From Mikania micrantha (taxonomy: Eukaryota; Streptophyta; Magnoliopsida; Asterales; Asteraceae), in NCBI GenBank assembly GCA_009363875.1, contig CM018697.1:54267484-54331483 (forward strand): a stretch of DNA of 64,000 nt, in the 5' to 3' direction. The notes under the pieces were generated by a model, which did no database searches, had not been told where the DNA came from, and worked only from the letters and a program-made list of their open reading frames with translations. The translations under genes were made by a program, and so were the position numbers. Positions 11,755-23,900 of the stretch are shown one piece after another; position 1 is the stretch's first letter, and each line of letters opens with the position of its first letter.

Positions 11755-13497
11755 TTATGCAAGAGATGATTTTGACACTGCGTTTGCTTGATCCCCTTTA
11801 ACTTCCAATACGCGATCACTCGGAAATGGAATTCCAAGCAGCTTTTCAGAACAGATGACTTCCACTCGATTAGAGGAAAGCCAATCCATTCCAACAATGA
11901 TGTCGAAACTACCCAAATCCATCGGTATCAAATCGATGGTGAATGTATGACCGTTAAGTGTTAGTGGGCAGTTCCTATAAACTGTACTAACCGTGATCTG
12001 TTTCCCGTTAGCTAGTTCTATGATGTAAGGGGAATCTAACTGTTCCTCTATAGAATCTAATTGGCATGCAAAATCGGTAGAGATAAAACTCTGATCCGCA
12101 CCAGTATCAAATAGAACAGATGCATAAAAGTCATGTAAGAGAAACGTACCAGTGACGACATTTGGGTCCTGGCGCGCGGCTGGTGCTCCAATGACAAAGG
12201 CTCTTCCACGAGGAGCTTGAACTGCCTGTTGTGCCTTCTTCGGGCAGTTCTTTGCAAAGTGGCCTTGTTCGCCACAACTAAAGCATCCACCGTTGTTTTG
12301 GCTGGCTGGTGGAGGGAGAGCTAGAGCAGCATTGTTGATTGCTGGATTTGGTGTCAATATGCACTGTTGGACCCAGTGCCCTTTGCTTCCACAACCCATG
12401 CATTGACGGCACTGATTGTTTGCAGCATGATGATACAGGCATTTAGTGCACAGAGGATGTGAGCCAGTATACTGTTTCTTGGGCACATTTTGTTGTGCCA
12501 CTGCTACTTGGTTTAGGGAAGTAGACACTGTATAGTTCTTAATGAATTTCTGCTTCTTCTTCTGGGTTTGTTGATGATGAGGTTTCTTTGAAGACTCTTC
12601 CTTGCGTTTGCCGGTGTCAGCCTCTTTCTTTAAAACTCCAGATGCTACCATCAGATCAGTGAGTTTTCCAGACAATCTCACTGCAGACTCGACAGTGGTA
12701 GGGTTGGCTGAAACAACCATGCCCTGAATGCAGGTGGGAAGTCCACCTACATATCTGTCTATCCTCTTCTCTAAAGTTGGCACCATGTCTGGCACCAAAG
12801 CAATTAACTCTTGGTAACGAGTAGTGCACCCCATGTGATCAGCCCCTTTCATCACATGGTTGGACAGTTCAACCTCCAGTTTCTGCAACTCGTTCTTGGG
12901 GCAGAACTCTGTTCTCAGTAATGTCTTGAAATCTTCCCATGGCATGGCCAAAGCTTCTTCTCTTCCTCTAGCATTGACTTGACCATTCCACCAAGTCAAA
13001 GCCCGCTTGTTGAATGTTGCAGCTGAATAGCGGACTTTGTGGTGCTCTGGGCAGCTACAAAGATCCCAAGTAGCTTCTATCTTTTCAATCCATTGGATTA
13101 ATCCAACGGCTACTTCAGACCCATTAAAACTGGGTGGCTTACATCCTATAAATGACTTGTAGGAGTAATGGGATGAACCTCCAGTATTTCCACTGGCTTC
13201 CCCTGATGAGTTGCCAGTGTTGTTGATTTCGTTGCGGAGACGGAGGAACATCTCCGGTATCGCCTCCTTCATTTGGTTGGTCATCTGGTTACTCAGAAAA
13301 GTCATCATGGCGATAGTGGTAGGATCCAAAGTCGGTGTTGTGCCCGAACTAGATGGTTGAGTAATCAGAGGAGGAGGAGGAGGTGGAGGAGGTGGCGGTG
13401 GTGAATCATTTGGTGACGGTGTGGAGGAGTGTGGAACCAAGTCTTGTGGTGGTAGAGGTAACAAGGGAGTCTGTCTTCTCGGCGGCATTCTGATCAT
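11755..13497 (-). pseudogene. Gypsy gag-protease 1, long ORF ending in a frameshift
   Basis: About 580 codons remain open on the minus strand. The start MIRMPPRRQ is shared with the gags at 20761 and 1894, so I prefer the ATG at 13497. A further M lies 2 codons upstream at 13503. Counting from 13503, a poly-proline tract lies near residues 37-45, followed by a retrotransposon gag domain. Zinc knuckles (CX2CX4HX4C) are at about 368-381 and 407-420, and an aspartic protease motif DTGA lies near 466. The product would be capsid/nucleocapsid plus protease. The ORF ends at 11755 through a one-base loss relative to the other copy, which breaks the join to reverse transcriptase. The gag part itself is unusually well preserved compared with gag 2. 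Confidence 0.88.
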
Positions 13498-13647
13498 AAC
13501 CAATAAAATTATCGGTTAGTGCAATGATCGAATACGGAAGAAAATATGCAATAAAGTCTTAAGGCTTAGGTTCTCTACATGCAGGGTCCCTAGGTTATAG
13601 TTTGGCCAAACCGTTTAAACAAGTGACTTATATTTATCTATAACCAT

Positions 13648-13660
13648 GGCTCTAATACCA
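13648..13660 (-). other. Primer binding site, element 1 (one change)
   Basis: The minus strand reads TGGTATTAGAGCC, one change from the usual tRNA-Met site. It sits beside the LTR A end at 13664 and shows that LTR A is the genuine 5' LTR of the gag/pol at 10451-13497. Confidence 0.85.
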
Positions 13661-14099
13661 ATCCGTCACACCCCGAGCCGGCAGGGTTGGATCGGGGTCC
13701 CCGTCGGGCGGAAGGTACCTAGGGCGCGATATCGTGAGTGATAATCGGAATGATCTGATTGTTACATTGCACATGATATATAAATGAGAAACTTTCTAAA
13801 ATAAAATAGAATTACAAAGTTCAATTACATCAGTTAAGTTTATAATTTAACAATGTAAATCAACTATCACATCATAAATCTTCTATCTTGTATCTGCACA
13901 AGATATACAAAATAACTGTATAATGATGCTTCAAAATATGCAGGTCCAAACAACTAGGTCCTTTATCCGATAACCTAGTCCAAAGAAATAACTCTTCAGT
14001 TGACATGTTCGTCACCTGAGAAGTCATGCAAAAATAAAGTCAACACATGGTTGGTGTGTTCATTAAGTTTTATAAAATGAGTTTGAATAACCTTAATGA

Positions 14100-14445
14100 C
14101 AACCTTAACCTCACCATTAACCACCTATACCATCCAATTTAGTATGCTTATATATAGGGCATATGTAGGGTCGAACTTACCGCCCGCCCAGCCACCGTCC
14201 CACCACATACCAAACCACATGATATATTGTTCCTGGTGATAATTAAGCATCTCATTTCACTACTTTGATTCCATGACCTATGATTTATAGCATTTGATTA
14301 CCCTGAAAATGTTTACCTTGATCCCCCGAAGTGACAACTTTAACCTCATCAACAACCACCTGTGCTATCCAATCACGTATGCTTATATATAGGGCATATG
14401 TAGGGGACAAGCCCCAGCCACCGTCCCACCACATACCGGACTGCT
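14100..14445. repeat. Duplicated cassette in LTR A
   Basis: A segment of roughly 235 bp containing CTTATATATAGGGCATATG, a short GC-richer stretch and CCCACCACATAC occurs twice in a row. It occurs once in the solo LTR A (about 3740-3795) and once in each LTR B (about 2616-2670 and 21485-21545). Confidence 0.75.
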
Positions 14446-16376
14446 TAACATATTGTTGTTAATGATAATTAAGCGTTTTACTCCATTCACCTCTGATTTA
14501 GATTCTACTTTCCAAAATTTGATTCACCTTTGATTCTCTTGAGTTCATCATAGTGACATGATTTCCCAAAAGCAATAATAGCAATATAAGGTTAAATGTT
14601 AATTAAACAAGTAAATAAACATTTAATACAACTAAGACATGATGATTGGGCCTTATTTGACTCAATCAATTAGACTTAGTTGTTGGTGGTTGTCCAAGTT
14701 GTACCCTCTCACACGTGACCCATATCAGGCATAACTCACAAGGAGTATACCTGAGCGTGCCAGGATTTTAATGATGCCCATATCAGCTTGACCCAATGGT
14801 CTACCGTACATGCTGGGAATTTACGGATATCCTTTGATTCTTGATCTTTTTGATTCTCTTTATTTTGATTTCTTTTGATAGTTCACGTTATTGCCCATAT
14901 AGCTTGACTACAAGAGTCTACTATTTATGCCGGGACTTTATGTGTGTTACACGTGGTCTTGATTTCCATACAACTGACATCCACCTTAACTCAAGTATTA
15001 ATGATTTCATTAGATCTTAATGATTTCATTATTTCAATGATTCACACACATTTATGATTTCTGATTCCTTGAGTCTCTTGATTTGATCCTTAGAATTCCC
15101 ATGATTTTCACAATGATAATTGATTCTTAATTAGGATCCATTATCTTCAGATCACACACTGAATTAGATTTCTTTGAACATGATCTTTAGTTCTTTGATT
15201 TAACTTTGAATTTAGGTTCTTGAATTTTAGCTTGATGGAATGAGGGTGTGTTTTGAGTTTTGAGTTAAAGTATTACTCATAGGAGTAATTTATTAACTTG
15301 AAATTTCATTATGTATAACAATTTCCTAGACAGGAGTCTAGAAGTATCAATAAGCATAAAAAATATAACATACAATGAATAAAAGCATTTAAGTGAACAA
15401 TTTAAATAAAACAGTTTACGCACGCTTCTCAGCCCCGCATTTTAAAACAAAAATGTCTAGAAAAGGGGCAATGAACTCACCTGTGCTGCTATGTAGATGA
15501 TCTAACACAAAATGCGCGCTCTTTTTGTAGCTTACGTTTCTTCGGTTCCTGAGTTGTTTTATAAGAGTTTGAATACGATAAGTACACGTAATAGTCGTCG
15601 TATCTAAGGTTTGATCTTGGTGTGTATAACTAAGTTTCCTAATACTAGTGTACTTCTTATGATTTAACTTAGCTATTCTACCTAAATCCCCATTTATAAT
15701 CCCAAATCCCTTGATTAGTTACAACACTTATCATTAAATTTTACAAAATTTGGACAGAGTTTCCTTTGTTTTCTGTTCAATCCAGACAATTAATATTGAC
15801 TATTTCTACAACCAAATGCCAATCAATTATAATCCAACTAACTTTTATAACAATTTAAACTTTAAACAAAACCAAGGACATTTATGAAATTATAACAATT
15901 AACTACATCAATTCTTTGATTACTATGTTTAATAAGTTCATTTTAAGTTATACATAAGTTAAGAAATTCATTCAATTTAATAAATTGTTCTTAAAACATT
16001 GCTTTTGATTAGTATATCATTACTTGAATTAAATCACATCCGAATTATGATGGACCCTTATTGAGTCTCATTGGGCCCATTTAGGCCCGTTGATGATGTT
16101 TGCTTTCTTGTTGATCGCCATTCGTTTCTTATGCATTATTTGATATAACCCATTAACTTATATAAGTTATTTATCAATGTTGAGCTCTTGATCATCATGG
16201 GATAGTTTTACCAAATAAAAACCATAATTATCCTCCCATACACCCATACCTAGGATTTTATTTCATGCATGAACTTGTACACCCATTTCCCATGCATTCA
16301 AACATATATGGTTTGTCCTTACACGTTGGAATGCATAGATTTTTATGGTTTGGAATGTTCTAAATCCCGATGGCAG

Positions 16377-16778
16377 CGAACCTTTTAGAGATTGCCCAAG
16401 GGTTCGGCTAACACTAAGGAGGTTCGACAACAACAGTTCGGTTGAGGGTTCATCTACTAAAATCCTACATGGTTCGACACAAGGATAACAAGGTTCGTTC
16501 ACCTGGGTTCGTGAGGCTGCTAAGGGTTCGGTCATGCAAGGTTCGGTGAAACCAGGCTCATAGGTTCGTGGTGTTTTAGGGTTCGCATGGCCAAGGTTCG
16601 GCCATGCTAGGTTCGTCGACACTTACGGTTCGGTGCAGGCTTTTGTCAGAAACAACAGGTTCGTTGCATTGAGCCAGGGATCAGCTGACAGTGAGCTAGG
16701 GTTCGGCTGCAGAAGGTTCGCCCAACCACAAAAGGTTCGGCTAAGTGCTGTTGGTTTCGGCCGATGGTTCAACGAACC
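16377..16778 (-). repeat. CGAACC-rich array in LTR A
   Basis: This is the same type and position as the array in the solo LTR A, but the order of filler words differs. The 119-codon reading frame across it (16263-16622) is not a gene. Confidence 0.8.
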
Positions 16779-17865
16779 TGTAGAGGTTTAGGCATCACTA
16801 TCTTCACCCTAGGAGGCTTGACCTATTTCAAAACCCATTCCTAACACTACCTAAACGTGTATAACACCCTAACCAATTGTTTTAAGTGTTTAAAATCGAT
16901 TAATCATACAAAACCCATATGAATCGTGAAACACACACACTAAGCCAAATTTAAAACTGGAAATTACCTCCAAATCAGTGGATGAATTTTTAAAAACCTT
17001 GTACTTTCGTATTCTACATGATGTAAAGATCGCTTTGACACCTAGAATGCTTGAATCCACGAAGAATTGAGCTTCAAATCTTAGAGAGAAGGTTGTGTTT
17101 TAGAGAGAGAGGCTAGAGAGAGAGAAAGAGAGAGAACGAGGTAGGGAGAGAGAGAGAGTGAATGATGGTGGTGGTTGTGACAATAAATGTCACATTTAAT
17201 TGTTTCAAAACGCCCCGTTGTTCGGTCTCGTTCGGTTTCGTGTAAAATGCCAGTTCGCGACGATTTCGTGATAAAACGACACGGTTTATAAAAATATAAT
17301 TTATAAATTTAATCTAAGTGGTTATTCCTAGTAAATTAACTAATATCTTTTATTCATTTTAAATTTTAAAATATTAATTTACTGTTTTAAATCGAAATGT
17401 ACGGTCGTCGCGCGTATTCATTCAAATCGTCATTCAGACGAATACGACAATAACTATACTTTTCAACCTTGTTTTCTAATTATTGGATATTATTCAGAAC
17501 GTTAAACCTTCAGAGTTATTCGTACATATCGTCACCTATACGAATAACTCGTCAATTTAGCATTCGCATAACAACATCCGTTCTGTTTTGTTCTATAAAG
17601 CCTCACATACGTTTATACATAATAAATCCTAACAAATAATCCCATGATGATACTGTATTGCCAGATAATTATCTGACTCAAGAACCATTGTTCTGAACTT
17701 TGTTTCTGTTAACTGTTTATGAACTTGTGGTTTGATAACATGAAATGACTTTGACTATTGATATGAATATGGAATAGCATGAAATATTTGTGGTTTGTAC
17801 CTGCTTGCTGTTCATCGCACTATTGAGATCACTGTTCCGGTGACGGTTCCGGCACTGATGTTACA

Positions 17866-19335
17866 CAATTCTAAGTCATGTGTCGTGTAATTCTTCTCGT
17901 GTATCTTCAGTTGTCTTGAGGCATAAGCAATGACTTTGTCTCGTTGCATCAAAACACATCCGGGTCCCTGATAGGATAGTATACTACAAAGTCATCATTG
18001 CCCTCTGGGAGTGTTAAGATTGGAGCATTGCACAATCTTTGTTTCAGTGTCTGGAATGCCTCTTCTTGTTTCTGAGTCCACACAAAAGGTTCAGACTTCT
18101 GTGTGAGTTTGGTGAGAGGCAAGGCAATCTTAGAGAAATTCGAGATGAATCTCCTGTAATAGCCTGCCAATCCCAAGAATGATCTGATCTCTGTCGGGGT
18201 TGTAGGCACATTCCAGTTCTTGATTGCTTCAATCTTGGCTGGATCCACGTGAATACCATCACTGTTAATCACGTGACCCAAGAACTGAACTTCTCTCAAC
18301 CAAAATTCACACTTGGAGAATTTGGCATAGAGTCGTTCCTCCTTTAGAAGTTCCAAGACTGTCTTGAGGTGTTGTTCATGTTCCTTCTCGTTCTTTGAAT
18401 AAATCAGTATATCGTCGATGAAAACGATAACAAACTGATCAAAGTACGGCTTACACACACGGTTCATTAAATCCATGAACACAACCGGTGCGTTCGTCAA
18501 TCCAAATGCATCACCATGAACTCGTAGTGACCATATCGGGTACGAAAGGCCGTCTTTGGTATGCCTTCCTCTTGTATCCGGAGCTGGTGATAACCTGAAC
18601 GCAGGTCTATCTTTGAGAAGTATTGAGCTCCTTGTAACTGATCAAACAAATCATCAATCCTCGGTAACGGGTACCGATTCTTGATGGTAAGTTTGTTAAG
18701 CTCTCTGTAATCGATGCACATCCTGAACGATCCATCCTTCTTCTTAACAAAAATAACAGGAGCTCCCCATGGGGAAAAGCTCGGTCGGATGAATCCTTTG
18801 TCAAGTAGTTCTTGTAGTTGGTTGGACAACTCCTGCATTTCTGATGGTGCGAGTCTGTAAGGAGACTTAGCTACAGGAGTGGCTCCCGGAATCAAATCGA
18901 TTCGAAACTGCACCGATCTTTCAGCTGGCAGTCCCGGTAAATCATCCGGAAACACGTCCGCATAATCTTTCACAACTGGTACCTCTTGAATCGTGATTGC
19001 TTTCTTGTTTTTGTCTACCACGTGAGCTAAGAATGCGACACATTGTTTTCTGAGGTACTTGCGAGCCTTCATGCACGATATTATCTTGACACTGCGTTTC
19101 GCTTGATCTCCATGAATTTCCAAGACCTGATTGTTCTCCACTGGAATACGTAATAGCTTCTCGGAACAGATGAACTCAACTCTGTTAAGAGATAGCCAAT
19201 CCATTCCGATGATGATATCGAAACTGCCCAGCTCCATCGGTATCAAATCGATAGAAAATGTGTGATCGCCAAGTGTTAGTGGGCAATTCCTAAGTACTGT
19301 ATCAACTGTAATCTGTTTACCGTTAGCTATCTTAA
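17866..19335 (-). pseudogene. Gypsy pol 2 (protease end, reverse transcriptase, RNase H start), broken
   Basis: The minus strand encodes the end of protease/linker (MELGSFDIIIGMDWL), then a full reverse transcriptase with IDYRELNKL and the FIDD box at 18411-18422. The start of RNase H (NYTTHDLEL) ends exactly at LTR A. Frameshifts lie near 18500 (just after GHYEFMV) and 17985 (before the RNase H start), so no continuous enzyme is possible. Integrase is absent from the window. The sequence is close to pol 1 but the RNase H break is at a different place, roughly 100 bp earlier in the gene, so the two truncations are independent events. Confidence 0.88.
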
Positions 19336-20761
19336 TAGTATAGGGGAGTCTAATGATTCCTCAACATGATTAAGATGGCTAGAAAAATCGGATGAGATAA
19401 AACTCTGATCCGCACCAGTGTCAAATAATATGGATGCATAGAAATCAGATAAGAGAAATGTACCTGTGATCACGTTCGGGTCTTGTCGAGCTGCAGTTGC
19501 TCCAATCTGAAAGGCTCGTCCTCTTGGTGTTTGAGCCATTTGTTGATTTTTTTTTTGGACAATCCCGAGAAAAGTGTCCAGGTTCGCCATAGTTGTAGCA
19601 AGACCTGTGATCGGCAGCAGCAGTAGTAGCTGCATTGTTGTTTCTGTTTGGAGCATCCATGCTCCTGCAGCGATTTGCGCAATGGCCAAACTTTCCACAG
19701 TTGGTGCACTGCATGCACTGAGTGTTTGGCGCGTGATGATACTGGCAAGTGATGCACAAAGGTGCAGTGCCAGTCTAGGGCTTTCTGACTTGTAGTGGTG
19801 GTGGCTGGTTAAGCATTGGGGCTTGAGTGGTGGCAGCAAAGTTTCTAACCACCTTCTGTTTCTTAGCCGGACGTTTGTCCGACTTCTTGGAAGTTCCAGC
19901 CTTGGCTGAGTCAGCCTCTTTCTAGAAATGCCCTGCAGCAACCATCATATCTGTCAGAGATGCTGACAGTGTAACAGCCAATTCCATGGTAGTAGGGTGG
20001 GCAGAAATCACGTGCCCTCGGATACTGGGCGGTAATCCACCAACATACCGCTCTATCCTCTTCTCAAGTGTTGGCACCACATCAGGTGCCAAAGTGGCTA
20101 ACTCATGAAATCTGATGGTGTAGGCCAGATGCCCAGCGCCAATCATCTCCAGGTTGAGCAGTTCAGTCTCAACCTTCTTCAGTTCATTTCTTGGGCAAAA
20201 CTCTACCCTCAGCATAGCTTTGAAATCATCCCAAGGCATGGCTTGGGCCTCATCCCGACCTCTGATTGAAACCTAAGCGTTCCACCAAGTTAACGCTCGC
20301 TTATGAAATGAACCTGCAGCATACTTGACTTTGTTCTGTTCAGGACAGCCACTAATGTCAAGGGTGTTTTCCATCTTCTCAATCCATTGGATTAATCCAA
20401 CGGCACCCTCACTACCACTAAAGCTGGGAGGCTTGCAACCTACAAAGTTCTTGCAGGCACAATCCTGACTCTGTCGGGTGTCGCCGCTGCCTTCTCCAGA
20501 TGAGTTGGCAACGTTGTTGCTGTTGTTGTTGTTGATGCGGTTCATCATCTCGGGAATCACATCCCTCAGTTGGCTAGTCAGGAGAGTGGCCAATGCCACA
20601 GTAGCAGGTTCCAACTGAAGAGCCGGTGGTGGCGGAGGAGGAGGTGGAGGCGGTGGTAGATGTGGAGGAGAGTCAGGCGGTGTCAGTGTAGATGAGTGCG
20701 GAGCTAAATCTTGAGTCAGTGGTAATAGAGGTGGTTGTCTTCTTGGCGGCATTCTGATCAT
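19336..20761 (-). pseudogene. Gypsy gag-protease 2, decayed
   Basis: It starts MIRMPPRRQ at 20761 with a proline tract and the gag domain (VGLIQWIEKME). In-frame stops break it near 20274, 19922 and 19775. The first stop is TAG where gag 1 has glutamine. The nucleocapsid has one normal knuckle (CTNCGKFGHCANRC), and a second in which the second cysteine is tyrosine (CYNYGEPGHFSRDC). The protease motif FDTGADQSF is present near 19415, followed by a frameshift near 19345. A GCTGTTGTT-rich stretch (20510-20540) encodes an Asn run. It is clearly a dead copy of the same family as gag 1. Confidence 0.87.
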
Positions 20762-20912
20762 AACCGAAAGAAAATCGGTTAGTGCAGTGATCAGAACCAG
20801 AAGACATATTCAAATAAAATCCTATATCACATGATTTCTATATGAGGGTCCCTAGGTTATATAGTCTAGGCCAAACTGTTTAAGTAATATGACCTATATT
20901 TCTCTATAACCT

Positions 20913-20925
20913 GGCTCTGATACCA
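20913..20925 (-). other. Primer binding site, element 2
   Basis: This is a minus-strand tRNA-Met type site, TGGTATCAGAGCC, three bases inside the LTR B end at 20929. Confidence 0.9.
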
Positions 20926-20928
20926 ATC

Positions 20929-23900
20929 TGTCACACCCCGAGCCGGCGAGAACGGATCGTGTTTTCCCGTCGGGCGGAAGGTTCCCGGGGCGCGATATCT
21001 TGAATGATAATCAAATGATCAGATTGTATGCATACCACATGATAAATAAATGAGAAATGCTAACACATCCATGATATAGAATTACAAGATTTAATTACAA
21101 TGTATCGTTCATAATTAAATCAAGTAAATCTACCAAAAAAATCAATGTAACTATATCTTTTATCTGTACAAGATATACAAAAGATGATTCATTGTTCTTG
21201 TCACCGAAAGCATGCAACACAAAATAAAGCTAGGTCTTCTAAAAGTCCACTAGCTTAATCCTTGCATGTATGTATCTATACCTTTTCGTCACCTGAGAAA
21301 ACATGCATTTAAACAAAGTCAACACTAGGTTGGTGAGTTCATAAGTAAGTTAATTGAAAACCTTGAGTTATTCACATGCACAATCATAATATGTATTTTG
21401 TTACTTGTATGTTGTTTGATTACTTGTTCACCCAATGGCTTCTCAATATTTATATTTACAAGTAATATTTCATCCTAGTAGTGATGCTTATATATAGGGC
21501 ATATGTAAGGGAACTAAGCCCTAGCCAACATCCCACCACATCACTACTAGAACTCCACACAACTTGCAATACAACTATTGATTTCCATTCCCAATCCACA
21601 TATCCATATCATTCTTGAATCACCCGTGACAACTTGTATAGAATAATATAACGATGTAATTATAGGTATCAAACCGAAGTTTAGATAACCATTATATGTT
21701 AAGGATATTAGATTTATCAAATCTGTTCCTTGTATTATTCTATATTTGTGGAGTTAACTGTTGTTACACTTTCAAATATTAAGAGTGTTAATTAACCACT
21801 TGCTATTTGTTCTTGAACTATAGTGCATAGAGCCTAAAAGGAATCCATTGAAATTCTCACGTAATCAGATTTCAACGCATCCGATTTACCTCTACCACCT
21901 TATATGTCTAGTGTCCTCAACGAAATCTATTACTGGTAGTGTAACATGAGAGAAGATCACTTTCTCAACCTACTAGTCAATAGGATTTCCGCTGGATTAA
22001 TTATTTATCACTGCAGATTAATATCACCATGTGTCGCTTTCCATAACTTGACTTGAGGTAGCCCTGTCACCGGTCATACGTTACCGGCCAATGAATCTAT
22101 ACGATCAACATACTAGCCCTACAAGCTAGTGGTTTGTCAAACCAATGGTACCACTATGCTATCGTTGGTTTAGTCACGTCAAGCTAACTGGTCAGCGAAT
22201 TATAGGGACTTACATGATCAACTTGTACAACTTGGCACATGATTGAAGTGATATAATACAACAGGTCAATAGTAACTAATTGTAATTGTGTTCAGCTGTG
22301 TTGTTGTTCTCCTTGTCATGTGTTCTCTGTGTTATTAACAAAGTTAAATAAGAGCTTGTCTTATTACATTATGTTAATCATTTGAATGAATGATGTTGTT
22401 ATCATGAAGTTAAATTATCATGATTATCATTCTTTGTTCCATGTTCTCTTGTAATATGTATTGAGTTGTAAAACTAAGTGTTAAAAGGACTTGTCCTATT
22501 ACACTTACTTAATTCTTGTGTCGAATGTTAATACAAAGATATGTAATATCTTTATAACATTCATATGTTTGCTTGTAATTGTTCCAATGTCTGTTTATGT
22601 AAGAATAATTAAGTGTTATAAGATAACATCTTATAACTATATTATTCTAATGTATTGATGAATTTATAAGATATATTATCTTGTTCATCTGATTATCCCT
22701 GTCATGTCATGATCATACAAGCATGCATACAATGATAAGCGATAATAAACAATTAAGTATTATCTAAATCAAAGTATAAATAACATGTTAAGAAAAACAT
22801 TTAAATAAATAAAAGTAAACATGTTTCTCAGCCCCGAGAGTTTAAAATCAGTTAAGATTAAAGAAAAAGGGGCATATGAACTCACCTTGTTGTAGTTGGG
22901 ATTGACTTAGCTTAAACAAGAAATGCACGCGCTCTTTTTTGTTCTTGATATTGTTTTCACGATCCTATATTGATTTCACGTTGTTTGTAACTTGTAAACA
23001 TAAGTTTGTGAATGATTTATATGTGTGTAGGTGTGTATGTGTTAGCCATAATCTTTGGCTAACACTCGTAATTCTCGGTCGTTGTTCGGCCCTTGCTCAT
23101 TTGTTATTGATTTTAGCAATCCTTAACATTTCATTGTCTAGTTTTGTGTTATTATTGATTCCGTTACTTCACCCTTTTAAAACCATTTGTTGTCTCAAAA
23201 ACACCATGTTCTAGGATTTATAAACCGAATATTAACACTTTGCCACCTTTGTAGTTAGTACTTGATTAGCCACGCATGAGACCATAACTAAATGTGTTTA
23301 AGGTGTTATATTATTCGTTAATCATGTGGGCCAAACAAATTGGGCCGAACATAGATAGTGGGCCAAATGCATGTACATGGGCCACAAGGCTTGTTATGGG
23401 TCGAGTGTGTGAAATTAGGCCGAAATAAAGTGTGTTGGGCCGACTAATTTATGTGGGCCTCGCTGTTGGGCCAAATCAAATGACATTGGGCCGAAATAGT
23501 GGACATGGGCCAAGTGGATCAGATGTGGCCGAAGGTGGTTGTGGATGTGGGCCGGTGATGATTTCTGCTTGGGCCCAACGGTTTATGCTTGGACTATAAA
23601 GGGTGGGCTGCATGGTGCATATATGGGCCGTAGGTGTCATGTGTCTTGGGCTGGTTAACAGGGGTCCGAATGAAAGGTGGCTGTGCCGAATGAATTTGGT
23701 TGGCCGATTGAGTTATTGCCGGGCGAATGGCCTTAGTCGAATGACTATGGTTCGAATGAGTGACTCCACCATTCGGCCGACTGAAAGTTGATAAGGTCGA
23801 ATGTCTAAGGGCGAATGGGAGGTGGCGAAGGAACTGCAGCCAGCGATCGAAAGGTGGTCGAATAGGGTGGCAGCCAGCGAATGAGGTTGAGTGTGAGGCC

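Larger units (their letters stand above)
13664..17865 (-). mobile_element. 5' LTR A of gypsy element 1
   Basis: This 4.2-kb LTR runs from CGTCACACCCC (first base mutated from T) to GATGTTACA and aligns with the solo LTR at 3247-7196. It holds two copies of the GGGCATATGTA cassette (about 14146-14220 and 14380-14440), which explains most of its extra length. A CGAACC array lies at 16377-16778 and a GA-rich leader at 17098-17160. Its right end directly abuts pol 2, interrupted in RNase H, with no polypurine tract between, as expected for an insertion edge. CAATT (17866-17870) would be the target duplication. Confidence 0.85.

Noticed and set aside
19327..19941. 204-codon minus-strand ORF overlapping gag 2
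   Set aside because: Most of it is a shifted frame of the broken nucleocapsid. Only its last part (FDTGADQSF) is real protease, which I included in gag-protease 2.
19700..20290. Idea that all stops in gag 2 are CAG to TAG changes from cytosine methylation
   Set aside because: Comparison with gag 1 supports glutamine only at the first stop. The others align to Lys and Tyr codons, so the pattern is not consistent.
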